From Haloparvum sedimenti (lineage in GTDB: Archaea > Halobacteriota > Halobacteria > Halobacteriales > Haloferacaceae), in the NCBI RefSeq assembly GCF_001462205.1, contig NZ_LKIR01000116.1, positions 15,866-54,389 of the forward strand: DNA of 38,524 nt, given 5' to 3'. Under the pieces are notes generated by a model. It was not told the DNA's origin. It did no database searches and was given only the letters and a program-made list of their open reading frames with translations. Positions 16,887-24,625 of this stretch are shown one piece after another (position 1 is the first letter of the stretch; each line of letters opens with the position of its first letter). The position numbers were made by a program, and so were the translations under genes.

Positions 16887-17549
16887 TTATCGGTCGCCGT
16901 CGGTCCGCTTCACGCCGACGCGCCCGGCATCGATCGCCAGTTCGAACCCGGCGTCGGCGAGCCAGTCGCGGGCGGCGCCCCCGCCGTGGAGCAGCACTTC
17001 GGCCAAGTCCGCGCGCTCGTCGACGTCCGTGGCGAGGCGGCGGGAGTCGACCTCTCGCAAGTCGGCGCCGACCTCGCGGGCGATCCGCCGGTGATCGCGA
17101 CAGGAGGCGCCGTGGTAGTCGACCCGAAACGTCGGATGGTCGACGACGAGCGCGTTCGTCCCGCCGCCACGACCGGGCGCCATCGCCACGCCGCCGTCGG
17201 GCGCCACGTCGAACAGGCGCTCGAGGGGCTCCGGCGTCGCCAACGCGAGGTCGCTCACGACGACCGCGACCGGGTCGTCCTTCGGATCCTCGGGTAACAT
17301 CGCGTTCACGGCCGGCGTGAGCGGTCGGTCGTCGACCGTGACCGGCATGTCCGCGCCCGCGGCCGAGGGCACGCGATCGCGGTCGAGCGGCGCGGTCGCG
17401 AGCAGGTGGGGCTCGCCGCCCGCGGACGCGACCGCCTCGAGCACGTCCGCCAGCATCGCGTGGGCGAACGACTCACGCTCGGTCGGCGTCAGCGTGTCGG
17501 CCAGCCGGCTCTTGGGGCGATCGGTCGAAAACGGGAGGAAAACGTCCAC
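16887..17549 (-). CDS. cofC: 2-phospho-L-lactate guanylyltransferase
   Basis: This 220-residue nucleotidyltransferase activates 2-phospholactate (or a related acid) with GTP to form the precursor that is joined to FO in F420 synthesis. The N-terminus VFLPFSTDRPKSRLADTL (3-20) contains the nucleotide-binding PxK-S-R-L motif (K13, R15). Asp100 (VVVSDLAL) and GRGGGTNAL (126-134) are also typical of CofC. The start is a GTG at 17549, giving the family N-terminus. It lies 18 bp after cetZ on the same strand, so the two are likely cotranscribed. cofG follows after 100 bp with its own promoter-like element. Confidence 0.9.
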   Translation of the reverse strand: MDVFLPFSTDRPKSRLADTLTPTERESFAHAMLADVLEAVASAGGEPHLLATAPLDRDRVPSAAGADMPVTVDDRPLTPAVNAMLPEDPKDDPVAVVVSDLALATPEPLERLFDVAPDGGVAMAPGRGGGTNALVVDHPTFRVDYHGASCRDHRRIAREVGADLREVDSRRLATDVDERADLAEVLLHGGGAARDWLADAGFELAIDAGRVGVKRTDGDR

Positions 17550-17567
17550 GAGCGGGAAACCGGGGAC

Positions 17568-18746
17568 TCAGAACAGCGACTCGAGCTCGTCCTCGTCGTC
17601 GTTGACGAGGGTCTCGAGGTTGTCGTCGCTCTCCTCGCGGATCTCCTCGAGGTTATCCTGGGCCTCGATGGCGACCTGCTGGAGCTCCTTGATGCGCGGG
17701 ACGTTCGTCACGCCCGCGAGCAGGATGACCGCCGCGACGAAACCGGCCCCGCGGTAGGGGTAGTCGCCGCCGCGAACTTCCATCGAGCCGGTCTGCTCCT
17801 CGAGCCACTTCCGGCCGCGCTCGATCCCCTTCCGGTTGAGGTACTGCGGCGGGCCAGCCATCACGAGCAGCGCCCGCTCGGCGCCCTCGATCTCACACGG
17901 GAGGGTGAGTCGGCCGAGCGCGGCCTTGCGCACGAGGCTGGTGATGCGGTTGGTCGTGTGCGCCGTGTCGAGCTCCTCGTCCCCTTCGCCGCCGCGGAGG
18001 CGCGAGAGCAGGCCGTTAGAGCTCTGCTCTTCCACTTCCTCCTCCGCGAAGCCGACGGTGGAGACGCCGCCGCCGGAGAGGGTATTGATGATCTCGGAGG
18101 AGTCGACGACGGACTCGGCGACCTCCTGGCCCTGCTGGATCTCGCCGGCGCCGAACAGGATGCCGAACCGTCGGACGATCTCCTCGTTTATCTCCTCGTA
18201 GCCGCCCTGCACCGACTCGCCGGTCTTCCGCCACGCGTCGTTGTCGAACACCATGAGGTTGTCAACCTCACGGACGAACGTCTGGAACGAACGCGCCGCG
18301 TTGAGCGTGTAGATGCCCCCCTCGTCGCTGCCGGGGAGTACGCCGAGCCCGTACACCGGCTCTGTGTAGATACGCTTGAGATGCTTGGCCAGCACCGGTG
18401 CGCCGCCGGAGCCGGTCCCGCCGCCGAGCCCGGCGACGACGAGGAACGCGTCCACCTCGTGAACCGGGATCGAGTCGATGGCGCCCTGCACCTCGTCGAT
18501 GTCCTCCTCGGCGATCTCCGCGCCGAGTTCGTTGTCCGCGCCGACGCCGTGGCCCTTCACCCGCGATTGGCCGATAAGTACGCGCTGGTCCTCCGGGATA
18601 TGCTCGAGACCCATGAGGTCCGCCTTCGCGGTGTTGACCGCGGCCGCGGCGCGGACGATCTCGGAACCGGTCCGCTTGTCGTACTCCAGGAACTTGTCGA
18701 CGATTTTGCCCCCCGCCTGTCCGAATCCGATCATTGCCAGTTTCAT
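17568..18746 (-). CDS. cetZ1: Tubulin-like cytoskeletal GTPase CetZ (CetZ1 type)
   Basis: This 392-residue protein belongs to the archaeal CetZ branch of the tubulin/FtsZ superfamily, which forms GTP-dependent filaments at the membrane; in Haloferax volcanii CetZ1 controls rod formation and motility. It begins MKLAMIGFGQAGGKIVDKF and has the tubulin signature GGGTGSG (108-114). The co-catalytic Glu218 (DSSEIINTL) aligns with the residue altered in the known H. volcanii CetZ1 GTPase mutant. The C-terminal NDDEDELESLF tail is conserved in CetZ1. A TATA box at 18792-18797 and an SD-like AGGGGA (18751-18756) precede the ATG. Confidence 0.93.
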   Translation of the reverse strand: MKLAMIGFGQAGGKIVDKFLEYDKRTGSEIVRAAAAVNTAKADLMGLEHIPEDQRVLIGQSRVKGHGVGADNELGAEIAEEDIDEVQGAIDSIPVHEVDAFLVVAGLGGGTGSGGAPVLAKHLKRIYTEPVYGLGVLPGSDEGGIYTLNAARSFQTFVREVDNLMVFDNDAWRKTGESVQGGYEEINEEIVRRFGILFGAGEIQQGQEVAESVVDSSEIINTLSGGGVSTVGFAEEEVEEQSSNGLLSRLRGGEGDEELDTAHTTNRITSLVRKAALGRLTLPCEIEGAERALLVMAGPPQYLNRKGIERGRKWLEEQTGSMEVRGGDYPYRGAGFVAAVILLAGVTNVPRIKELQQVAIEAQDNLEEIREESDDNLETLVNDDEDELESLF

Positions 18747-18750
18747 GATG

Positions 18751-18797
18751 TCCCCTGATGGTCTTTGAAGGAAGCACAGTAGGATCGCGGATATAAA
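18751..18797 (-). promoter_or_regulatory. cetZ promoter and SD-like site
   Basis: Minus-strand TTTATA (18792-18797) lies about 46 nt before the ATG, predicting a leader of about 20 nt. AGGGGA (18751-18756) lies 4 nt before the ATG and could act as a Shine-Dalgarno site, unlike the leaderless genes around it. Confidence 0.55.
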
Positions 18798-19041
18798 CCT
18801 TGTGATGCCCCCAATCGGCGTATTCGGGCGATATGGCCGTCTAGGCCCCCGAAGACCCTCGTTTATCAGAGCGTGAGACTGGCAGTAGGGAGCCGTTGAC
18901 GGGGACCGAGGACGGCACGGCGTCCCCGAAGCCCCCGGATTGGGAGGATCACGCTCCGATCACGTGCGGTTGTCTGACGGGCGCGCGGCGTGCGGTGTGC
19001 GGTCGTCCGGCGACGAACGGTCAACGGACCGGCCGGTCTCG
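18798..19041. other. Gap between cetZ and the epimerase-like gene, no gene seen
   Basis: About 240 bp between the cetZ promoter and the 3' end of the next minus-strand gene. The open frame here (TTG at 18896) encodes Arg/Ser/Pro-rich, non-acidic sequence and continues antisense into the neighbour, so I do not call it. TCGTTTATCAG at 18859-18869 resembles a plus-strand TATA element but has no convincing gene behind it. Confidence 0.5.
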
Positions 19042-19938
19042 CTACGCGACGCCGAGGTACTCGCCGAGCGTCGTGAGGTCGTCCTCGTCGACGCCGAAGG
19101 CGCCGATGTCGTTGTCGTCGGTCGTGTTATCGAACTTCAGCGATCGGTACTGATCGGGACCCATCGGGAACCCGGGGATCGCTCCGAGCACCGTCAGACC
19201 GAGTTTGGCCATCGGCATCGGGAGCGGGAGGATGCTGATACTCTTCCCCTCGGCTTCGTAGACGAGGTCCGTGACCTCCCGCAGCGTCAGCCGCTCCGGA
19301 CCGCCCACCTCGTACGTCTCGCCGACGTGCTCGTCGCCCTCTAACCCGTCCGCGAGGACCGGGACGAGGTCCTCGACGTGGATGGGCTGGAACCGGGTGC
19401 GACCGCCGCCCGGGAGCGGGTACACCGGGACGCCGGGCGCGAACATCTCCTTCAGCCGCGTGGTGAACGAGACGAACTCGCCGCCGTCACCGAACACCAC
19501 CGACGGCCGGAAGATCGTCCAGTCGAGGTCGCTCGCGCGGACGGCGGTCTCGGCCGCCCCCTTCGCCCGGATGTAGGCGGTGTCGCCGTCCGGGTCCGCC
19601 CCCAGCGCGCTCATCTGGAGGAAGCGGTCGGCGCCCGCCTCCTCGGCCGCGCGGATGAGGTTCTCCGTCCCGGCGCGGTGAACGCGGTCGTGCATCTCGT
19701 TGCCGCCCGACGGCTCGAACAGCGGCGAGAGGGCGACGAGGTTCACCACCGCGTCGTGGCCGGCGACCGCCTCGTCGAGCGTCTCGCGGTCGGTCACGTC
19801 GCCGACCGCGATCTCGATGCCCTCGGGCGCTCCCTCCCCCGAGCGCGCGAGGGCGGTCACTTCGTGGCCCCGGTCGCGGAGTTCGCGACAGAGGTACGAC
19901 CCGATGAATCCCGTGCCGCCGGCGACGAGCACCTGCAT
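19042..19938 (-). CDS. NAD(P)-binding epimerase-like protein (NDUFA9/atypical SDR group)
   Basis: This 298-residue atypical short-chain dehydrogenase has the glycine motif VAGGTGFIGSYLCREL (5-20), followed by AVGDVTDRETLDEAVAGHDAVVNLVAL and MSALGADPDGDTAYIRAKGAAET. The Tyr-x-x-x-Lys is present as YIRAK, and WTIFRPSVVFG and HVEDLVPVLADGLE follow. It is closest to the complex I NDUFA9-like sugar-epimerase homologues common in haloarchaea. Whether it is catalytic or a complex I-associated structural protein cannot be told. The ATG at 19938 precedes the first strand; minus-strand GGTTTAC (19964-19970) lies 26 nt upstream. Confidence 0.85.
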   Translation of the reverse strand: MQVLVAGGTGFIGSYLCRELRDRGHEVTALARSGEGAPEGIEIAVGDVTDRETLDEAVAGHDAVVNLVALSPLFEPSGGNEMHDRVHRAGTENLIRAAEEAGADRFLQMSALGADPDGDTAYIRAKGAAETAVRASDLDWTIFRPSVVFGDGGEFVSFTTRLKEMFAPGVPVYPLPGGGRTRFQPIHVEDLVPVLADGLEGDEHVGETYEVGGPERLTLREVTDLVYEAEGKSISILPLPMPMAKLGLTVLGAIPGFPMGPDQYRSLKFDNTTDDNDIGAFGVDEDDLTTLGEYLGVA

Positions 19939-19987
19939 GCGCTCACGTTGTGGCGGACTCGCCGTAAACCTACCGCGGGACGGCCAC

Positions 19988-20045
19988 CGAACCGACCCGC
20001 AAGCGATCGCCGAACTGACCCGCAAGCGATCGCCGAACCGACCCG
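19988..20045 (+). repeat. 23-bp tandem repeat upstream of tmk
   Basis: Two copies of a 23-bp unit (19988-20010 and 20011-20033) differ at one base, and a third, partial copy of 12 bp (20034-20045) runs into the TATA-like GATTATG of tmk. Each full unit contains CGAACCGACCCG and the 8-bp palindrome GCGATCGC. It lies between the divergent epimerase-like and tmk genes, where an operator would be expected. Confidence 0.8.
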
Positions 20046-20075
20046 ATTATGGGGGCTGCCCCGCGAGAGACGGAT

Positions 20076-20666
20076 ATGCTGATCACGCTGGAGGGCCTCG
20101 ACGGGAGCGGGAAGACTACGGTGTGGGAGGCGCTTCACGCCTCGCATCCGGAGGCGGTGTTCACCCGCGAGCCGACGGACACGTGGTACGGTGAGGCGGT
20201 CTACCGCTCGATCGAGGACGACGCGGCCGACCCCCTCGCGGAGCTGTTCCTCTACACCGCCGACCACGCCGCCCACCTCTCCGAGACGGTCCGGCCGGCG
20301 CTCGCGGATGGGAAGCTGGTGGTCTCGGACCGCTACTCCGACTCGCGGTTCGCGTACCAGGCGGCGTCGCTCGCGGAGTCGGGGATCGAGCGCCCGCTGG
20401 AGTACATCCGCGGCATCCATCAGGCGTTCTCTCGGAAACCGGACCTGACTATCTATCTCGATCTCGACGCGAAGCGCGCGGCCGAGCGGTCGGGTGCGAC
20501 GAACAAGTTCGAGCAGCGCGAGTACCTCTCGACGGTGCAGGCCAACTACGAGCGACTGATCAAGGCGGAGCCGGGCCGGTTCGTTCGCGTCGACGCCACG
20601 CGGTCGCCCGAAGAAGTCATTGAGCGCGTCGAGCGCGTGGTCGACGACGCCCTCGGGGACGAGTAG
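20076..20666 (+). CDS. tmk: Thymidylate kinase (dTMP kinase)
   Basis: This 196-residue kinase phosphorylates dTMP to dTDP. It has the P-loop [10 protein letters not shown] (6-15), the REPT motif (31-34), the DRY motif ([13 protein letters not shown]85-R86-Y87) and a LID region with [14 protein letters not shown]. Length is normal. The ATG at 20076 is chosen because [15 protein letters not shown] is the family start and a TATA-like GATTATG (20045-20051) sits about 25 nt upstream. The frame is open from 20049 but without homology. A 23-bp tandem repeat abuts the promoter. Confidence 0.93.
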   Translation: MLITLEGLDGSGKTTVWEALHASHPEAVFTREPTDTWYGEAVYRSIEDDAADPLAELFLYTADHAAHLSETVRPALADGKLVVSDRYSDSRFAYQAASLAESGIERPLEYIRGIHQAFSRKPDLTIYLDLDAKRAAERSGATNKFEQREYLSTVQANYERLIKAEPGRFVRVDATRSPEEVIERVERVVDDALGDE

Positions 20667-20693
20667 GCGCAGGGCAGCCGAAACTGTCGGGGA

Positions 20694-21014
20694 CTACGAC
20701 TCCACGTCGGGCAGCTCGTACTCCTCCGGCGGCTCGACGTAGAGGAAGTCCACGGCCGCGCCCAGCGCCCCGGGGATGAACACCAGGATCGCGAAGACGG
20801 CGCCCGAGCTCCCCAGATCGACGCCGATCCCGAACGGGCCCGTGAAGACCAGCGTGGACACGAGCAACACGATCGGAACGAGCGTCACGGCGTATATCGC
20901 CGTCCCCCAGTCGGTCTCCAGCTGCAGTCGGAAGAAGCGGGTCATCACCGCGGCGGCGAGCGCGTGCGCCGCCACGAGCCCGACAAGGAGGACGACCTGA
21001 AGCACCGAGGCCAT
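20694..21014 (-). CDS. Small three-helix membrane protein
   Basis: This 106-residue protein has three likely membrane segments (about 4-24, 38-58 and 69-91) and an acidic cytoplasmic tail (YVEPPEEYELPDVES). The segment FGIGVDLGSSGAVFAILVF lies in and before the third helix. It resembles haloarchaeal membrane proteins of unknown function; I do not recognise a named family with confidence. The ATG at 21014 starts directly at the first helix. It converges with tmk (27 bp between stops). Confidence 0.7.
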   Translation of the reverse strand: MASVLQVVLLVGLVAAHALAAAVMTRFFRLQLETDWGTAIYAVTLVPIVLLVSTLVFTGPFGIGVDLGSSGAVFAILVFIPGALGAAVDFLYVEPPEEYELPDVES

Positions 21015-21111
21015 GTGCGGGTTACGGGCGCGGTGCATTTCTCCCTGTCGGCTTCGCCACGCCGATCTCGTTCTCCCGCGTTGGTCACTTCGCGCCGGTC
21101 CCCCGGTCCGC

Positions 21112-21345
21112 TCACTCCTCCATCGAGACGTACGTCTTCGTGTCCACGACGCCGTCGAGGCGCCCGATCTGCTCCGAGACCGCCGAGAGCACGTCGTACA
21201 CCTCGGGCGCGTCGACCTCCGCGATCAGGTCCCAGTCGCCCGCGACGACGTGCGCCTCCGCGACCGCGTCGATCCCCCGGATCGTCTCCACGAGATCGGC
21301 GGCCGCGCCCACGTCCGCCTTGACCAGTACGTACGCGTGAACCAT
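21112..21345 (-). CDS. Stand-alone RAM (Lrp/AsnC effector-binding) domain protein
   Basis: This 77-residue protein is a single RAM domain, the ligand-binding half of Lrp/AsnC regulators without the DNA-binding part: MVHAYVLVKADVGAAADLV, then IDAVAEAHVVAGDWDLIAEV and VDTKTYVSMEE. Such domains assemble as dimers or larger rings and often bind amino acids. It is divergent from trkA, and a paralogous RAM protein follows trkA directly, so both probably serve the TrkA protein. The ATG at 21345 lies 22 nt from a minus-strand GTTTTTGAG element. Confidence 0.88.
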   Translation of the reverse strand: MVHAYVLVKADVGAAADLVETIRGIDAVAEAHVVAGDWDLIAEVDAPEVYDVLSAVSEQIGRLDGVVDTKTYVSMEE

Positions 21346-21366
21346 GTGTGTCCTTCTCTCACAATG

Positions 21367-21435
21367 CTCAAAAACGTTCCCCCATCGGGGGCCTCGCGTC
21401 GGCGGAACTCCGGACCGCCGGGGACACGGTTATTG
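21367..21435. promoter_or_regulatory. Divergent promoter region of the RAM/trkA cluster
   Basis: Minus-strand GTTTTTGAG (21367-21375) and plus-strand GGTTATTG (21428-21435) are the likely TATA elements of the two divergent genes, both at leaderless spacing. Between them lies the palindrome CCCCC-ATC-GGGGG (21379-21391), which could be a shared operator or an RNA hairpin. The operator role is inferred. Confidence 0.45.
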
Positions 21436-21459
21436 TCGAGGGGGTCGTTAGCACACTTC

Positions 21460-22152
21460 ATGAAGTACGTCATCGTCGGAGCCGGGCGGGTCGGCCTCCG
21501 TACCGCGCGGGTCCTGCGCGAGGAGGACCACGAGGTCACCGTCGTCGAGTTCGACCCCGAGACCGCCGAGCGAGCGGAGTCGGCGGGCTTCGAGGTGGTG
21601 GTCGGCGACGGCGCCCGCGAGGACACGCTGGAGAGCGCAGGGATCGACGAGGCGGACGCGCTCGGCGCGCTCACGGGAGACCTCAACGTCAACTTCGCCG
21701 CCTGCATGATCGGGAAGCACCACGGCTGCCGGACCGTGATGCGCATCGACGAGGACTACCGCGAGGAGATTTACCAGAAGTACGCCTCCGACGTGGACGA
21801 GATAGTCTACCCCGAGCGGCTCGGCGCCATCGGCGCGAAGAACGCCCTGCTCGGCGGCAACGTGCAGGCGATCGCCGACATCGCCCAGAGCCTGCAGGTG
21901 CTCCTGTTCACCGTCACCGACCAGTCGCCGATGGCCGGCTACACGCTTTCGGAGGTCGCGCTGCCCTCTGAGGCGCGGATCCTCGCGTTCGGGAAGGGAG
22001 AGGACCCGCTCGGCGTGCCGCTCGCGGACGACTCGCTGGAGGTCGGCGACCGCGTGGCCGTCCTCGCGGACTTCTCCGTGCTGGACGAGGTGCGCCAGCT
22101 CCTCGTCGGCGACGCGGACGCGGTCACCTCGGTGACGGGAGGTGAGGCCTGA
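21460..22152 (+). CDS. trkA: TrkA-N/TrkA-C (RCK) protein, potassium uptake regulator
   Basis: This 230-residue protein has a Rossmann TrkA-N/RCK domain beginning MKYVIVGAGRVGLRTARVL (GAGRVG, 7-12), with acidic residues at the end of the second strand (VVEFDPE) that favour NAD(H). A TrkA-C domain (about 145-220) ends with DSLEVGDRVAVLADFSVLDEVRQLL. It would be the cytoplasmic gating subunit of a TrkH-type potassium channel or another transporter. Potassium uptake is vital to salt-in halophiles, but no TrkH membrane partner is adjacent. The ATG at 21460 is used. Its stop overlaps the following RAM gene by one base (TGATG). Confidence 0.9.
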   Translation: MKYVIVGAGRVGLRTARVLREEDHEVTVVEFDPETAERAESAGFEVVVGDGAREDTLESAGIDEADALGALTGDLNVNFAACMIGKHHGCRTVMRIDEDYREEIYQKYASDVDEIVYPERLGAIGAKNALLGGNVQAIADIAQSLQVLLFTVTDQSPMAGYTLSEVALPSEARILAFGKGEDPLGVPLADDSLEVGDRVAVLADFSVLDEVRQLLVGDADAVTSVTGGEA

Positions 22153-22382
22153 TGGTCGTCGCCTACGTGATGGTGAAGGTGAACACCGGCGAGGCTGACC
22201 GGCTCAAGGCGGCGATGAGCGACCTCGACGGCGTCGAGGAGGTCCACGTCGTCGCGGGCGACGTGGACTTCGTCGTGAAGGTGAACGTGGACTCGCCGGG
22301 CGCGGTCAAGGAGGTGGCCGCGACCGGCATTCAGGGCATCAGCGGCGTCGAGAACACGCAGACGTACATCGCGATGGACTGA
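22152..22382 (+). CDS. Stand-alone RAM (Lrp/AsnC effector-binding) domain protein
   Basis: This 76-residue RAM-domain protein (MVVAYVMVKVNTGEADRL, VEEVHVVAGDVDFVVKVNV, VENTQTYIAMD) is paralogous to the protein on the other side of trkA; both share the pattern V-x-AYV-x-VK and the HVVAGD-x-D strand. No DNA-binding domain is present. The start ATG overlaps the trkA stop as TGATG, which implies translational coupling and a likely physical or functional partnership with TrkA. Confidence 0.9.
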   Translation: MVVAYVMVKVNTGEADRLKAAMSDLDGVEEVHVVAGDVDFVVKVNVDSPGAVKEVAATGIQGISGVENTQTYIAMD

Positions 22383-22588
22383 CCGCGCCTCGCCCGAACG
22401 CGGGTGTGGTCCCTCCTTCCGACGCCACCGGCTCGGCGTACCCTTTTGACCCATGCCGCGCCAGACGGCGCGTGCTCTGACCGTTCGCCCGGGTCGAACG
22501 AGGCGGTCGCGCGGCGGCCCGACCCGGAGCCACCGCACCGCGGAGACGCGGGACGTTCCGCCGCCTGTTCGCCACTGCTCTCGCGGCC

Positions 22589-23101
22589 CTACGGCACGCC
22601 GCCGGACTTCCCCTGCCGGCGCGCCTTCGACAGCAGCGACGCCGCCGGCCCCTCGTACTCGTAGCCCGGAACGATCCCCTGCACGTAGGTCCCTTCGACG
22701 AAGTCGATGACGGCCGCCGCGTCGTCGACGCCCCGCCGCTCGTTGATGTCGACCAGCGACGTCTCCACGACCACCGTCTCCTCGTGCCGCGTCACGTCCA
22801 CATCGAACTCGCGCGATTTGCGAGTGACCCCGCCAACGTCGACGACGCGCCGCTCGAACGCGTCGAACCAGCCGTCCTCGACGACGTCGGCGACGCCCTC
22901 GGTCGCGGCCGCACCGAGCGTCGGCACGGTGACGGTCACGTCGAAGCGGAGCTGCCCGTCCTCAGCCGCAGCCGGCGTCACGACGCCGTCGAACGCGGTG
23001 CTCGTGGAGACGTAGCGGTCGCCCTCACCGGCCGCCTCGAAGGAGCCGTGATCCGAGAAGGCCCGCCGAGCGCGGTCGGGGGCGTCCGTCGTGTCGCTCA
23101 T
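22589..23101 (-). CDS. Haloarchaeal protein of unknown function (probably DUF5813)
   Basis: This 170-residue acidic protein begins MSDTTDAPDRARRAFSDHGSF. It continues with alternating strands (DRYVSTSTAFDGVV, LRFDVTVTVPTL) and a central VVEDGWFDAFERRV, then DEETVVVETSL-like and IDFVEGTYVQGIVPGYEYEGPAASLL segments. I recall this as a haloarchaea-specific family (DUF5813), function unknown. The C-terminus turns basic (SKARRQGKSGGVP). No membrane segment or catalytic motif is evident. The ATG at 23101 is chosen because upstream sequence in the frame is Arg/Pro-rich. It is divergent from the ATP-grasp gene. Confidence 0.75.
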   Translation of the reverse strand: MSDTTDAPDRARRAFSDHGSFEAAGEGDRYVSTSTAFDGVVTPAAAEDGQLRFDVTVTVPTLGAAATEGVADVVEDGWFDAFERRVVDVGGVTRKSREFDVDVTRHEETVVVETSLVDINERRGVDDAAAVIDFVEGTYVQGIVPGYEYEGPAASLLSKARRQGKSGGVP

Positions 23102-23296
23102 ACCCGGAGAAGGGCGTCCGCGCTCAAAAGGGCGTTGCGTCGGGAGAGGGCGACCGCGAGCGACGCGGTCGGACCTGCCAGCGGCGGCACGGGTCGCGAC
23201 CGGGGGCGCCCGGCGACGCACCTACGGGCCGTCACCGACGGTGGCAGGGGCATCCGGATCTGGTGCGCTTTTGAGCGCCGCCGGCCAACACCGCCC

Positions 23297-24535
23297 ATGG
23301 CAGAGGAGTTTCTCTCGACGGCGGCCCTCCGCGAGGAGCTGGAGGGGGTCACCTTCGACCGACCGCCGGCGCTCGTCAGCAACGCGCACATCACCGGCCT
23401 GAGCGTCGCCCGGGCGCTCTCCGAGCACGGCGTCCCCGTGATCGCGCTGGACAGGAACGGCGACGGCGTCGCGCCGCCGTCGGACGCGATCGACTTCGCC
23501 GGCGAGGTGACGTTCCCGCTGGAGGACCTCGACGGCTTCCGCGAGGACGTGGAGGCGGTCGTCGACGCGGTCGGCCGCGAGGTCGTCGCGTTCGGCTGCA
23601 TGGACGAGTGGGCGCTGTCGTACGCGGCCGCGGAGCCGGAGGGAGTGAGACTCCCGTTCGCGGAGTCCGACGTGCTCGACGCGGTCCTCGACAAATCGGA
23701 GCTGTACGCGACGTGCGAGGAACTCGGCGTTCCGTACCCGGAGACGCACCGGCTCTCGGAGACGAGCGTCGACGAGGCCGCCGAGACGCTCGGCTTCCCG
23801 CTCGTCGTCAAGCCGGCGCTCAAACGCGAGTTCGAGGAGGCGTTCGGCACGAACGTGATCGAGGTCGCGGACCGCGAGGAGTTCGCGGACGTCGTCGAGG
23901 CGGCCGACGCTGAGGAGATCGAGGTGATGGCACAGAAACGGGTGAACGTCGCGACCGGCGAGGACCGCTCGCTGGCGTCGTACGTCCCGCCCTCGGGGGT
24001 TGAGGACGCGCTCGCGGTCGTCGGCAACGCTCGGGTGCGCTACCCCCAATCGTTCGGCACCTCGTGTCTGGTTGAGCGCGTCGAGGACCCCACCCTGCGC
24101 GAGCGCGCGCTCTCGGTGCTCGACGAGGCGGGCTACTACGGCATCAGCGAGGCGGAGTACGTCTACGACGCCGACCGCGAGGAGTACCTCCTGCTCGACG
24201 TGAACACGCGGCCGTGGAAGTGGATCTCCATGCCGGTCGCCGCGGGCGCGAACCTCCCGATGGCGGCGTACGCGGCGGTCACCGACGCGACCTACGAGTC
24301 CGAGGGGATCGAGGACGCGCGCTGGGTCTACCTGCGCGACTACCTCTCGCTGCTGGCCACCGACGACGCCTTCTGGGACATCCTCTCGACGACCGACTGG
24401 GCGTCGCTTTTGTCCGGTGCGTTCGAGGAATCCGGCGCGCTCACGACGGGCGTCTACCGTCCCTCCGACCCCGATCCGGCAGCGAAGCTGATCGAGACGG
24501 AGTTCACCGACCGCGAGTACTACTGCTCCTGTTGA
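23297..24535 (+). CDS. ATP-grasp carboxylate-amine ligase-like protein
   Basis: This 412-residue protein has a PreATP-grasp domain (LVSNAHITGLSVARALSEHGVPVIALDRN, 26-54) and an ATP-grasp domain. The latter has the ATP lysine K172 (FPLVVKPALKREFEE) and metal-binding residues D301 and N303 (LLLDVNTRPW). Such enzymes join a carboxylate to an amine through an acyl phosphate; the substrates are not evident. The C-terminal 100 residues (YLRDYLSLLATDDAFWDILS) are typical of the carboxylate-amine ligase subgroup, and the protein ends CSC. The ATG at 23297 has a CTTTTGAG element about 25 nt upstream. Confidence 0.88.
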   Translation: MAEEFLSTAALREELEGVTFDRPPALVSNAHITGLSVARALSEHGVPVIALDRNGDGVAPPSDAIDFAGEVTFPLEDLDGFREDVEAVVDAVGREVVAFGCMDEWALSYAAAEPEGVRLPFAESDVLDAVLDKSELYATCEELGVPYPETHRLSETSVDEAAETLGFPLVVKPALKREFEEAFGTNVIEVADREEFADVVEAADAEEIEVMAQKRVNVATGEDRSLASYVPPSGVEDALAVVGNARVRYPQSFGTSCLVERVEDPTLRERALSVLDEAGYYGISEAEYVYDADREEYLLLDVNTRPWKWISMPVAAGANLPMAAYAAVTDATYESEGIEDARWVYLRDYLSLLATDDAFWDILSTTDWASLLSGAFEESGALTTGVYRPSDPDPAAKLIETEFTDREYYCSC

Positions 24536-24625
24536 GGCGGCGGTGGGGACGCGCTTCCGAGAAACGATCCGGGCCGCGTCGTCCCCGACCGGAACGCTTT
24601 GTGCCCCCGCCCGGCAGGGTTGGGT

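Noticed and set aside
18896-19153. An 85-residue plus-strand frame starting TTG after a TATA-like element.
   Set aside because: Non-acidic Arg/Ser/Pro-rich sequence that continues antisense into the epimerase-like gene.
22453-22710. An 85-residue plus-strand frame preceded by CCCTTTTGACCC.
   Set aside because: Extremely Arg/Pro-rich, unlike halophilic proteins, and antisense to the DUF5813-like gene. The promoter-like string has no gene behind it.
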